41,731 nt of DNA from Candidatus Moraniibacteriota bacterium. Lineage in GTDB: Bacteria; Patescibacteriota; Minisyncoccia; Moranbacterales; UBA9337. Below, one piece after another: positions 27,640 to 36,891 of this stretch. Position 1 is the first letter of the stretch. The number at the start of each line of letters is the position of its first letter. The position numbers and the translations under genes are program-made. The stretch is taken from the NCBI GenBank assembly GCA_029865125.1, contig JAOUHN010000004.1, positions 1 to 41,731 of the forward strand, given 5' to 3'. Below the pieces are notes generated by a model. It did not search any database. It was not told the DNA's origin and saw only the letters and a program-made list of their open reading frames with translations.

Positions 27640-28512
27640 ATGTGTTTCACCCCTCTAGTTTCAATTGGAACTGCTACTGCTGAGTTTTTAATCGCCGCTC
27701 ATTTGAAAAGAAAGATCAAGGATCCAAAATTAAAATTGGCTCCCGTTTTTATTTTTCTTTTGGGATTATATCAATTCACGGAGTTCATGCTGTGCAAAAC
27801 AAATAATCCCGAGATTTGGTCTAGGATTGGATTTGTTTCATATACTTTTTTGCCAATAGTTTTCATGCATTTTACTTTGAACATATCTCAAAAGAGAATG
27901 GAAAAAGCACTATATATTCTCCCAGTGGGTATTTCACTCCTGGCATTGCTGCATCCAAATTTTTTGATTTACAGTAGCTGCAATCTTTTGCATGTTAGTG
28001 TCATGAATGTAATTTTTGATCAGTATTATTCTTTGACAGTCATTTACTCTGTTTTATATTTTGTTTTCCCGGCATATGGACTTTTTTGTTTTGTGAAAAC
28101 ATTTAAAAATAAATTTATGGATAAAACCAGCAGTAAAATGGTTGCAGTGTTGATTCCTTTGACAGTTATTGTTTCTCAGGCGACGATTATCCTTCTTGCA
28201 ATAAAAAATATAAATCCTACATTACTATGGATTGTTATAAGTATTTTTTTATTCATATTATCACTCGCGTTAATACTCCTCGGAATAATTCCATTTTGGA
28301 AAAAAAGTTACTATTTTAGATTTGTAGCGTTATTTGCTTTTGCTAGCTCGGGGTTGACGGTGCCTATTTTGTATGTGATTTTGCCGTTGATGAGCTATGA
28401 TTTTCCATCAATTTTTTGTCAGTTTGCGTTCTTTTATAGCATCGCAATTCTGGTTTTTGTGAATGCTTTTGAACGTCAAAAAGGAGAAGGCAGAGAGGTT
28501 GCAAAAAATTGA
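27640..28512 (+). CDS. Multi-pass membrane protein of unknown function
   Basis: About 7-8 TM segments; follows murF by 3 nt. Confidence 0.7.
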   Translation: MCFTPLVSIGTATAEFLIAAHLKRKIKDPKLKLAPVFIFLLGLYQFTEFMLCKTNNPEIWSRIGFVSYTFLPIVFMHFTLNISQKRMEKALYILPVGISLLALLHPNFLIYSSCNLLHVSVMNVIFDQYYSLTVIYSVLYFVFPAYGLFCFVKTFKNKFMDKTSSKMVAVLIPLTVIVSQATIILLAIKNINPTLLWIVISIFLFILSLALILLGIIPFWKKSYYFRFVALFAFASSGLTVPILYVILPLMSYDFPSIFCQFAFFYSIAILVFVNAFERQKGEGREVAKN

Positions 28513-28730
28513 AAATACAACGTTGTGTATGACAACCCAAGTTGTTATAATTGGCTTAAAAAAGGCATTTTTTGAAATTAAATTTGCTTAAAGTGCTGTG
28601 TTATCCGGCTCATATCCAAGCCCTTGATTTTTGTGTCATTATATGATAATATGAGCTTGCACTGTACTTCGCATGTGTTTTTTGTGGTTAGCCTAATCAG
28701 GCTACTGCTATTTGAATAAGAAAATGATAA

Positions 28731-29354
28731 ATGGATGACAAGAAGGTTTTGCTAAATGAAAAAGAATATCAAGGTGTTGGTGGTTTCTTGGTGGAGATCA
28801 TCAAGGTTTTTGCATTGGCTTTGATTATCATTATTCCTATTAGAGTATTTCTATTCCAACCTTTTTTTGTTCAAGGTGCCAGTATGGAGCCAAATTTCAA
28901 TGATGGAGAATATCTAATTGTGAATGAATTGGGATATAAGAAAACCAAAATTTCTTTTGGAAATCTAAATATTTTCACAATGAAAAATTTTCGTGATTTG
29001 AAAAGAGGTGATGTGATTGTTTTTCGTTATCCAAAAAGTCCGAGTCATTTTTTCATCAAAAGAGTGATTGCCGTTGCTGGAGAGAGAGTAGAGATTATGG
29101 ATGGAGAAGTAATTGTGTATAACGAAGAAAATCCGAAAGGAATTATTTTGGATGAAGAAAAATATTTGCCAAAAAAAATCAAAACGGAAGGAAACACCAG
29201 TTTTAATGTTGAAGAAGGTGAAATATTTGTTCTGGGAGACAACAGAGGTGCCAGCTCTGATTCAAGAGTGTGGGGCCTTGTCGGAGAAGATGATGTCATT
29301 GGAAAAGTGGCGTTGAGAGCATGGCCGATTAATAAGTTTAGTTTGTCATTTTAG
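28731..29354 (+). CDS. lepB: Signal peptidase I
   Basis: FVQGASMEPNF (catalytic Ser), RGDVIVFRYP, FIKRVIAVAGE, LGDNRGASSDSR. Confidence 0.95.
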   Translation: MDDKKVLLNEKEYQGVGGFLVEIIKVFALALIIIIPIRVFLFQPFFVQGASMEPNFNDGEYLIVNELGYKKTKISFGNLNIFTMKNFRDLKRGDVIVFRYPKSPSHFFIKRVIAVAGERVEIMDGEVIVYNEENPKGIILDEEKYLPKKIKTEGNTSFNVEEGEIFVLGDNRGASSDSRVWGLVGEDDVIGKVALRAWPINKFSLSF

Positions 29355-29387
29355 TGATTTTGATTATAAATTTAAAGAATAATACAT

Positions 29388-30767
29388 ATGCCTAGAAAAA
29401 ATGTGAAGGTTGAGGCAAGTCAAAAATCAGCTTCAAAAGAGGCTTTACCAAAAAAGAAGTTAAAAAATCCTATTGTACTTCAAAATCCAAGAGGAATGAA
29501 GGATATTCTTCCTGGTGACCAAGGATATTGGACTCAAGTTAGAAGAGTTTTGGAAAGTTCTTATCAAAAATATGGATTTCAAAGGATTGATATCCCAGTT
29601 TTGGAGTACGCAAACCTATTTTCCAGATCTATTGGTGAGGATACTGATATTATGGATAAAGAAGTGTATTCTTTCAAAACTAAGGGTGGTGACGAAGTGG
29701 CTCTTAGGCCGGAATTTACTGCAGGAATTGCAAGATCATACATTCAACATGGAATGAATGTTCTTCCAAAGCCAGTAAAGCTTTTTTCAATAGGGCAAGC
29801 ATATCGATATGATCGTCCTCAAGAAGGGCGTTATAGAGAGTTTTGGCAAGCAAATTTTGATATCTTTGGAGAAGAGGATTCAATTCTTGATGCAGAAGTA
29901 ATGCAGTTGGCGTATCGTGTTTTGGGAAATTTGAAGTTGAAGGACATTCAATTTCAAGTGAATAGTATTGGATGTACGGATTGTCGAAAATCATATTTGA
30001 GTTTATTGGTAAGCTATTTTAAATCAAAAAACAAAAAACTTTGTAAGGATTGCAAAAGAAGACTCGGAACAAATCCATTGAGAATCTTAGACTGCAAGGA
30101 GGATAAATGCATCCAGGTTTCTTCAGGAGCACCTCAAACAGTGGATCACTTGTGCGAAGATTGTCATGAACACTTTAAGAGCTTGTTGGAATATTTGGAT
30201 GAATTGGAAATTCCATATTCAATCAATCCTAGCTTAGTTAGAGGTTTGGATTATTATTCTAGAACTGTTTTTGAAATCTGGTCTCTTGCAGAAGGAAAGA
30301 GATTGTCTTTGGGAGGAGGAGGAAGATATGATAAACTCATTGAAAATCTTGGAGGAGAACCAACTCCGTCAATTGGATTCGGGTTGGGATTGGATAGGAT
30401 TGTGATGGAAATGAAAAGAACAAATGCAAAACAGTATGAAGCTCCGAAACCTAGAATATTTTTGGCACAATTGGGAAAACTAGCCAAGAGAAAAAGTTTG
30501 AAGCTGTTTGCTGATTTAGAAAAAAATGGAATTCTGGTGGCTGAAAGTTTTGGAAGAGGAGGATTGAAATCACAGCTAAGAACAGCAAACAAGTTGGGAG
30601 TGGACATCACTCTTATTGTTGGACAAAAAGAGGCTCTAGATGAAACTGTTATTGTCAAGAACATGGTGAGTGGAACACAGGAAACAGTTGCGAAAGAAAA
30701 ACTCTTGCCTTTGATAAAAAAGATTATGAAAAGTAAATTAGTAGTTTTGAAGTATAATAATAAATAA
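29388..30767 (+). CDS. hisS: Histidyl-tRNA synthetase
   Basis: Class II motifs; LVRGLDYYSRTVFE, GGGGRYD. Confidence 0.97.
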   Translation: MPRKNVKVEASQKSASKEALPKKKLKNPIVLQNPRGMKDILPGDQGYWTQVRRVLESSYQKYGFQRIDIPVLEYANLFSRSIGEDTDIMDKEVYSFKTKGGDEVALRPEFTAGIARSYIQHGMNVLPKPVKLFSIGQAYRYDRPQEGRYREFWQANFDIFGEEDSILDAEVMQLAYRVLGNLKLKDIQFQVNSIGCTDCRKSYLSLLVSYFKSKNKKLCKDCKRRLGTNPLRILDCKEDKCIQVSSGAPQTVDHLCEDCHEHFKSLLEYLDELEIPYSINPSLVRGLDYYSRTVFEIWSLAEGKRLSLGGGGRYDKLIENLGGEPTPSIGFGLGLDRIVMEMKRTNAKQYEAPKPRIFLAQLGKLAKRKSLKLFADLEKNGILVAESFGRGGLKSQLRTANKLGVDITLIVGQKEALDETVIVKNMVSGTQETVAKEKLLPLIKKIMKSKLVVLKYNNK

Positions 30768-30786
30768 AGGATATAAAGTATCAATT

Positions 30787-30845
30787 CAAACACGCATTTG
30801 TGTGTGTTGCAATATGTGTATTGTTAGTACATAAATGCGTGTTTG
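30787..30845 (+). promoter_or_regulatory. Long inverted repeat in the leader of rpsU
   Basis: CAAACACGCATTT ... AAATGCGTGTTTG, 13-bp perfect stem, no T-tract. Confidence 0.7.
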
Positions 30846-30888
30846 TTAATAGGTATTAAAAATACTCTTAAGAAAGGAGGTCGTAAAA

Positions 30889-31146
30889 ATGATACAAGTA
30901 AAAAAGAAGGATAAAGAAACAACTGACAGTTTGATTAGAAGATTTTCACGTCGAGTACAACAAAGCGGCGTTTTAATGCGTGCTCGAAAATCAAGATTTA
31001 ACTTTGAAGAAAAGAATAAGGCCAAAAAAAGAAAAGAAGCCCTATATAAGGTTAAAATAAGAAAAGAAATTGAGCTATTGAAGAAAATGGACAAATTTGA
31101 TGATGAAGCTTTGAAAAACATCAAAAAGAAAATGGGGAATAAATAA
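30889..31146 (+). CDS. rpsU: 30S ribosomal protein bS21
   Basis: Basic 85 aa protein, 'DSLIRRFSRRVQQSGVLMRARKSRF'; full SD AAAGGAGGT upstream. Confidence 0.9.
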   Translation: MIQVKKKDKETTDSLIRRFSRRVQQSGVLMRARKSRFNFEEKNKAKKRKEALYKVKIRKEIELLKKMDKFDDEALKNIKKKMGNK

Positions 31147-31221
31147 ATCTAAATATTTTTTAGTGAGTTTTCTTTTTGTGTGATCACAGTGATTGCCTGA
31201 AAGTTAACGAAACCCAAAAAA

Positions 31222-31671
31222 ATGTCAATTAAAGAAAAAATACGATCAGACTTGAAAGATGCCATGAAGGCAAGAGAGACAGAAAAAAGAGATGTTCTCC
31301 GAATGCTCGATAGTAGCATTAAAAATGCAGAGATTGAAAAAGGAAAAAGAGAAGAAGGACTAAATGACGAAGAAGTTATTGAGTTGGTTTCTCGTGCAAT
31401 CAAGCAAAGAAAAGAAAGCTCTGAGCAATACAAGAAAGGTGGAAGAGAAGATTTGGCTGAAAAAGAAGGATCTGAGATTGAATTTCTTTCTGAATATCTT
31501 CCTGAACAGTTGAGCGAGGATGAACTGAGAAAAATTATTTCTGATGTTATTAGTGAAGTTGGAGCAACTTCAAAGGCTGACATGGGAAAGGTTATGGGAG
31601 CAACAATGGGAAGAGTGAAAGGACAGGCTGATGGTAATTTAGTCAAAAAGTTATTAGAAGAAATATTATAA
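31222..31671 (+). CDS. yqeY: GatB/YqeY domain protein
   Basis: LKDAMKARETEKRDVLRMLDSSIKNAEIEKG; DMGKVMGATMGRVKGQADGNLV. Confidence 0.93.
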   Translation: MSIKEKIRSDLKDAMKARETEKRDVLRMLDSSIKNAEIEKGKREEGLNDEEVIELVSRAIKQRKESSEQYKKGGREDLAEKEGSEIEFLSEYLPEQLSEDELRKIISDVISEVGATSKADMGKVMGATMGRVKGQADGNLVKKLLEEIL

Positions 31672-31695
31672 TTTTTTTGACTTTTTAATTCATTC

Positions 31696-32154
31696 ATGAA
31701 CATTATTTTAGAGATAAATAATAAATCCGATTGCTTTTTTGAAAGCATTGATCTGGATAGAGTTATCAAAAGCACTATTAAAGAAGGTGAGTTTGATTTT
31801 CTAGACGAAAGAGATGTTGAAATTAGCATCGGATTTATCTCTGAAGTTGAGATTGAAAAAATTAATGAAGAATACAGAAAAGTCAAAAAACCCACAGATG
31901 TTTTGTCGTTTCCAAATTATGATAGTTTGAGTGAACTCAAAAAAAGCAAAGAACAGAGCGTTTTTTTGGGAGAAATTCTGATCTGCTGTGAAGATATCAA
32001 GAAGTATGCTAAAATTAAAGGCAGTTTTTTTGAAGAAGAGTTGATTTATGTTATTTCTCACGGAACACTTCATTTACTTGGAATGGAACACGGAAAAAAG
32101 ATGTTTTCTATTCAAGACAAGGTGGTGAACATGTGTAGTCTCAATAAAAAATAA
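31696..32154 (+). CDS. ybeY: Endoribonuclease YbeY
   Basis: PTDVLSFP, SHGTLHLLGMEH zinc motif. Confidence 0.92.
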   Translation: MNIILEINNKSDCFFESIDLDRVIKSTIKEGEFDFLDERDVEISIGFISEVEIEKINEEYRKVKKPTDVLSFPNYDSLSELKKSKEQSVFLGEILICCEDIKKYAKIKGSFFEEELIYVISHGTLHLLGMEHGKKMFSIQDKVVNMCSLNKK

Positions 32155-32167
32155 AAAACAATTTAAT

Positions 32168-32548
32168 ATGAACGATAATAACAATGAAAGAATGGGATCA
32201 TTCCAAAAAAGTGTGAGAAATGCTTTTCGTGGATTGATATATGTCACAAAGACCGAAAAGAATTTTCAAATGGAATTGTTAGCTGCGTTGGTTGTTGTTG
32301 TGCTCACTATTTTTTTGAATGTTGAAAGTTGGGAGGCTGTAATTCTTATTTTTTTGGTGATGTGGATTTTAGTTGCGGAATTGATTAATACTGTTTTGGA
32401 AAAAGTTGTTGATATAATGAAACCAAGAATTCATCCATATGCTAGAATTATCAAAGATATTATGGCAGCTACAGTGTTAATTTCTTCAATTTTTTCTTTG
32501 GCAGTCGGGGTCATTATCTTTTGGCCGTATATTGAAAAATTATTGTAA
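32168..32548 (+). CDS. dgkA: Diacylglycerol kinase family (DgkA-like)
   Basis: SVRNAFRGLIYVTKTEKNFQ; ELINTVLEKVVD. Confidence 0.92.
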   Translation: MNDNNNERMGSFQKSVRNAFRGLIYVTKTEKNFQMELLAALVVVVLTIFLNVESWEAVILIFLVMWILVAELINTVLEKVVDIMKPRIHPYARIIKDIMAATVLISSIFSLAVGVIIFWPYIEKLL

Positions 32549-32560
32549 GGTAGTTATAGT

Positions 32561-33853
32561 GTGTTGTTCAAAAAATCAAAAACAAAATTTTATTTTATGT
32601 CTAAAAAAAGTAACATTATTGCCGTAGACCTCGGGTCTTCTAATATAAGAATTGCTGTTTCTCAGTATTTTCCAGAGGAAGATGATTTGAGAATTATTGG
32701 TATTGAAACTGTTCCTGCTGATGGAATGAGAAGGGGTGCTGTAATTGATTTAGAAGAGGCTTCAAAATCAATAGCATCAGCCATTAATTTTGCAGAGAAA
32801 AAGACGGGGGCTAATTTTGAAAGTGTCACAGCTAGCATTAGCGGAAGTGACATTGTTTTGCAAAATTCAAAAGGCGTTGTCGCAGTAGGAAGAGCAGATG
32901 GTGAAGTTGCAGAAGATGACATTAAAAGAGTTCTTGAGGCAGCGCAAACAATTTCTATGCCACTTAACAGAGAGATAGTTCACATTTCCCCAAGAAGTTA
33001 TAGGTTGGATGATCAAGATAGCATTAGAGACCCATTGGGAATGAATGGAGTGAGACTTGAGGCAGATGTCATGATTATTGAAGACTCTGTGAACCACATA
33101 AAAAATATTAGCAAAAGTATTTATAATGCTGGAGTTGAGATTGATAATCTTGTTTTCTCGCCACTAGCAGCTGCAGAAAGTGTTCTTACGAGAAAGCAAA
33201 AGGAATTGGGAGTTGCTGTTGTGGATATTGGTGCTGGAGTGACATCGATAGCTGTTTTTGAGGAGGGCGATCTTATTCATGCCGCAGTGTTACCTGTGGG
33301 CGCAGGACATATTACAAATGATATCGCAATTGGACTCAGAACATCCATTGATGTGGCTGAAAAGATAAAGCTTGAATTTGGAACCGCTAGCATGGAAGGT
33401 GTGGATTATGATGAAGAAATTGATTTGTCTCTTATTGATTCTAATGAAACTGAAAGTGTTTCACGCTATCATGTCATGGAAATTATTGATGCTAGAATGG
33501 AAGAAATATTCAATATGGTTAATGATGAATTGAGAGCAATTAGAAAAGATGGTCTTTTGCCTGCAGGAGTTGTGTTGGTTGGAGGAGGATCTGAATTGCC
33601 TGGAGTGGTAGAATTTTCAAAAAAATCATTAGGCCTTCCTGCTCAAATAGGAATTCCAAGAGGTGTTGGTGGGTTGATAGATAAGATTGATTCTCCTTCA
33701 TTTGCTACGGTGACAGGATTATTGTTATGGGAAAAAAATCATGGTTCATTCAAAAAGTCAGGAAGATTTATGAAAGATTTCGGTGGCGTCAAGGGGAATG
33801 TTTCAGATGCTACTGAAAAGGCAAAGAAGTGGATTGGAAAATTTCTCCCATAG
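32561..33853 (+). CDS. ftsA: Cell division protein FtsA
   Basis: AVDLGSSNIRIAV, VVDIGAGVTSIAVFEEG, VLVGGGSELPG. Likely start 32597. Confidence 0.95.
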   Translation: MLFKKSKTKFYFMSKKSNIIAVDLGSSNIRIAVSQYFPEEDDLRIIGIETVPADGMRRGAVIDLEEASKSIASAINFAEKKTGANFESVTASISGSDIVLQNSKGVVAVGRADGEVAEDDIKRVLEAAQTISMPLNREIVHISPRSYRLDDQDSIRDPLGMNGVRLEADVMIIEDSVNHIKNISKSIYNAGVEIDNLVFSPLAAAESVLTRKQKELGVAVVDIGAGVTSIAVFEEGDLIHAAVLPVGAGHITNDIAIGLRTSIDVAEKIKLEFGTASMEGVDYDEEIDLSLIDSNETESVSRYHVMEIIDARMEEIFNMVNDELRAIRKDGLLPAGVVLVGGGSELPGVVEFSKKSLGLPAQIGIPRGVGGLIDKIDSPSFATVTGLLLWEKNHGSFKKSGRFMKDFGGVKGNVSDATEKAKKWIGKFLP

Positions 33854-34082
33854 GGTCTATTTAAAATCTTTATAATCCCTAAAAAAAGACGAATAGATTC
33901 TTGAAAGGTATTATGTAAAAAATATCAAATAGGGGTTTTTGAGGCCAAATCTTTGGTTTTTTTGCCTTAAAAATAGCATTTCTTGACAAGAAAGAATGAA
34001 ACATGTTAATTTTATAAACCAAGGGGGAATATCAAAAAAATAAACCAAAATTTTTAAATAAATAATTACTTAAAGAAATATT

Positions 34083-35324
34083 ATGGCTGAAATTAAACCT
34101 GATGTTGAGACTTTTGCTAGAATAAAGGTTGTTGGAGTTGGAGGATCTGGAAGCAATGCAGTGACTAGAATGATTGAATCTAAGATTCAGGGCGTTGAAT
34201 TTGTGACGATAAATACTGATTCACAAGCTCTGCATCATTCAAAAGCCAGTGAAAAAGTACATATTGGAAAAAATCTTACCAAAGGTCTTGGTGCTGGAAT
34301 GAATCCAGAAGTAGGTCGTCAAGCAGCAGAAGAAAATAGAGATGAAATTCAAGAAGTTTTGAAAGGAGCGGATATGGTTTTTGTTACTTGTGGACTTGGT
34401 GGTGGAACCGGATCAGGAGCTGCTCCAATTGTTGCTGAAACTGCAAAGGAATTAGGTGCGTTGACTGTTTCTGTTGTGACAAAACCATTTACTTTTGAAG
34501 GAGCTCAAAGAAGAGCAATCGCTGAAGAAGCTCTGGCTAATTTGAAAGAAAGAGTGGATACATTCATTACAATTCCAAATGACAGACTTCTTTCTATTAT
34601 TGATAAGAAAACAACTTTGATAAATTCATTCAAGATTGTGGATGATGTTTTAAGACAAGGAGTTCAAGGTATTTCAGATTTGATCACAAAGCCAGGAATT
34701 GTTAATGTCGACTTTGCAGACGTCAAGGCAATTATGTCAGACAGTGGAAGTGCACTTATGGGAATTGGAATTGCTAGTGGAGAAAGTAGAGCGCTAGAAG
34801 CTGCTCAAGCTGCGATTAATAGTCCATTGCTGGAACTTTCAATTGACGGAGCTCGAGGAGTACTTTTTAATGTTTCAGGTTCATCTGATTTAACTATGCT
34901 TGAAATCAATGAAGCTGCAAATATAATCACTGAAAATGTTGATCCTAATGCCAAGGTGATTTTTGGTGCTGTTTGTGATGATCAAATTAGAAAAGGAGAT
35001 ATTCACATTACCGTTGTCGCAACAGGATTTAATGGGGAAGGAGAATCACTTATTACGCCTGGCTTCATTTCTAGAGTTGTTCACAGAGGAAATAATGAAA
35101 GCATTATTAAAGTTAGAGATGAAAGATCAATGCCAGTTCAAAAAGAAGAAGTGATTGAGCCTGAAATTGAAGAAGATAAGATGGTTTTCCCATCAAGAAA
35201 GGTTGAAACAGAAATGATTCTTGATGAAAAAATTCAACCTCGAACTCCAGCTTCAAAAGAAGAATTGGAGGATGATGATGAGCTTGAAATCCCAGCTTTC
35301 ATCAGAAAAAAAATGAATAAATAG
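34083..35324 (+). CDS. ftsZ: Cell division protein FtsZ
   Basis: [13 protein letters not shown] tubulin signature; C-terminal [12 protein letters not shown]. Confidence 0.98.
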   Translation: MAEIKPDVETFARIKVVGVGGSGSNAVTRMIESKIQGVEFVTINTDSQALHHSKASEKVHIGKNLTKGLGAGMNPEVGRQAAEENRDEIQEVLKGADMVFVTCGLGGGTGSGAAPIVAETAKELGALTVSVVTKPFTFEGAQRRAIAEEALANLKERVDTFITIPNDRLLSIIDKKTTLINSFKIVDDVLRQGVQGISDLITKPGIVNVDFADVKAIMSDSGSALMGIGIASGESRALEAAQAAINSPLLELSIDGARGVLFNVSGSSDLTMLEINEAANIITENVDPNAKVIFGAVCDDQIRKGDIHITVVATGFNGEGESLITPGFISRVVHRGNNESIIKVRDERSMPVQKEEVIEPEIEEDKMVFPSRKVETEMILDEKIQPRTPASKEELEDDDELEIPAFIRKKMNK

Positions 35325-35350
35325 GAATATTGATACTTTTGAAAATATAA

Positions 35351-35386
35351 AATCCGCCGAAGACCGTTAGGTCCGGCGGATTTTTT
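35351..35386 (+). terminator. Rho-independent terminator
   Basis: AATCCGCCGAAGACCGTTAGGTCCGGCGGATTTTTT. Confidence 0.9.
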
Positions 35387-35401
35387 GATATGAGAATAGA
35401 C

Positions 35402-35938
35402 TTAAAGCATTATTTCGTTTGCAATTTCTCTGAGATCAATGTATTCGTCACAAGTCTGAATAAGTGATTCAGATGCATCTTCGCTAATAGAGACTGCTAC
35501 AACATGTTTACCTTTATTTTGCAATAATTGTATTGCATATACATAATCCTTGTCTCCACTAAATATGATTAATATGTCGTAATCATCCATTCTATCAAAC
35601 ATATCAGCTACTATTACAGCGTCTACATCACAACGCATAATGGTAATACCACCAATAGTCACATGTTTTGGTTGTTTTTTGTATATCGTAACACCTAGTC
35701 TTTTTAGTAGAGATATGAGTGATTTTTTGCCTGGACTTTCAAATTCGTCCTTGTCCATATAACACTTCGCAAAAACTACTTTACCAAATCTTTTTTTGAT
35801 ATAGCGAAGTGTTTTCGAGAAATTTAGCTGTATTCTAAGATTTTGCAGAGAACTCAAGAGATTGGCATTATCAAAGAGAATTAAAACTCTTGCAGATGAA
35901 GTGTTTATTGTCACAATAGGGCCTCCTGTATTTTTCAA
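35402..35938 (-). CDS. NYN-domain (LabA/DUF88-like) protein
   Basis: RVLILFDNANL; DVDAVIVADMFDRMDDYDILIIFSGDKDYVYAIQLLQNKGKHVVAV. Confidence 0.85.
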   Translation of the reverse strand: MKNTGGPIVTINTSSARVLILFDNANLLSSLQNLRIQLNFSKTLRYIKKRFGKVVFAKCYMDKDEFESPGKKSLISLLKRLGVTIYKKQPKHVTIGGITIMRCDVDAVIVADMFDRMDDYDILIIFSGDKDYVYAIQLLQNKGKHVVAVSISEDASESLIQTCDEYIDLREIANEIML

Positions 35939-36014
35939 AGATCAGTCTTTTTGTTTTCACATTAGATTAACATGCTTAGTGACTTTGGGTCAAGAAAAAC
36001 CCCTCCTCAGTCCT

Positions 36015-36080
36015 CCCCTTGACCCGTCTGCATCAATATTACGCCGAGGTGAAAGGGAAAGGGGAGGAGGAAATACGGGA
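36015..36080. repeat. Dispersed imperfect-palindrome repeat, copy 2
   Basis: CCTCCCCTTGACCCGTCTGCATCAATATTACGCCGAGGTGAAAGGGAAAGGGGAGGAGGAAATACG. Confidence 0.75.
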
Positions 36081-36221
36081 TGCGTAGCCCATCTCTTGAT
36101 GGAAAGGGGAAGAGATTTGCGTTATTGAGCGCATGTTTTTTTGATTTTCTTTCGACTTTATAGACTTTTAACTTTTATCTCTCTGTGGATAACTTCAATT
36201 TTTGGCTTGAAATCAAATGGT

Positions 36222-36249
36222 TTGCATGAGATGTAACTTGTGGTATAAT
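36222..36249 (+). promoter_or_regulatory. nrdR promoter
   Basis: TTGCAT - 16 nt - TATAAT. Confidence 0.55.
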
Positions 36250-36260
36250 TATCGCGTAAC

Positions 36261-36276
36261 ACACTACATGTAGTGT
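36261..36276. promoter_or_regulatory. NrdR box
   Basis: ACACTACATGTAGTGT, perfect 16-bp palindrome fitting the NrdR-box pattern, just downstream of the -10. Confidence 0.75.
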
Positions 36277-36367
36277 AAAAAAGTAATTTATAGCTAATAA
36301 GCAGAAATTCTTCACTGAATTTTTTTGTTTCTGTCAAGGGTTTTTGTTCATTAGTTTTCAAATATAT

Positions 36368-36820
36368 ATGATTTGTCCATTTTGCAGCCATAGTGAAACA
36401 AAAGTTGTTGATTCAAGAGATACTAATGATGGGAAAGCCATTAGGAGAAGACGAGAATGTGAGAAATGCAATGCGCGTTTCAGCACATATGAGGAGATGG
36501 AAATAATGCGTTTGTCAGTCATCAAAAGAAACGGAGAAAAAGTTGAATATAATCAAGAAAAGGTTGTTTCAGGTCTTAGAAAGGCCCTGGAAAAAAGACC
36601 CATTACGGAAGAGAAGTTTGAAAAAATAGTGAGTGATATTGAGCATAAGATTTATTCCAAGGGGAAAAATGAGATAAAAAGTAAGGAAATTGGAAGAATA
36701 ATTCTGGAAAAACTGAAGGAAGTTGACGATGTTGCCTATTTGAGGTTTGCGAGTGTATACAAGTCATTTGGCAGTGCAACAAGCTTTCGAAAAGAATTGA
36801 GTAAACTGGAGGAAAAATAA
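36368..36820 (+). CDS. nrdR: Transcriptional repressor NrdR
   Basis: MICPFCSHSETKVVDSRDTNDGKAIRRRRECEKCNARFSTYE; ATP-cone. ORF track start 36344 is probably too early. Confidence 0.96.
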   Translation: MICPFCSHSETKVVDSRDTNDGKAIRRRRECEKCNARFSTYEEMEIMRLSVIKRNGEKVEYNQEKVVSGLRKALEKRPITEEKFEKIVSDIEHKIYSKGKNEIKSKEIGRIILEKLKEVDDVAYLRFASVYKSFGSATSFRKELSKLEEK

Positions 36821-36891
36821 ATTTTTTTAAATATAATAAATAAAAAACACAAATTTACCAGAAGGTAAAGTAATTCTAGAAAAATATAAAA

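Noticed and set aside
31149-31895. 248-aa minus-strand ORF
   Set aside because: Antisense to yqeY and ybeY, which have clear family motifs; Ser/Ile-rich shadow ORF.
35862-36128. 88-aa ORF
   Set aside because: Overlaps the NYN gene start antisense and the second copy of the palindromic repeat.
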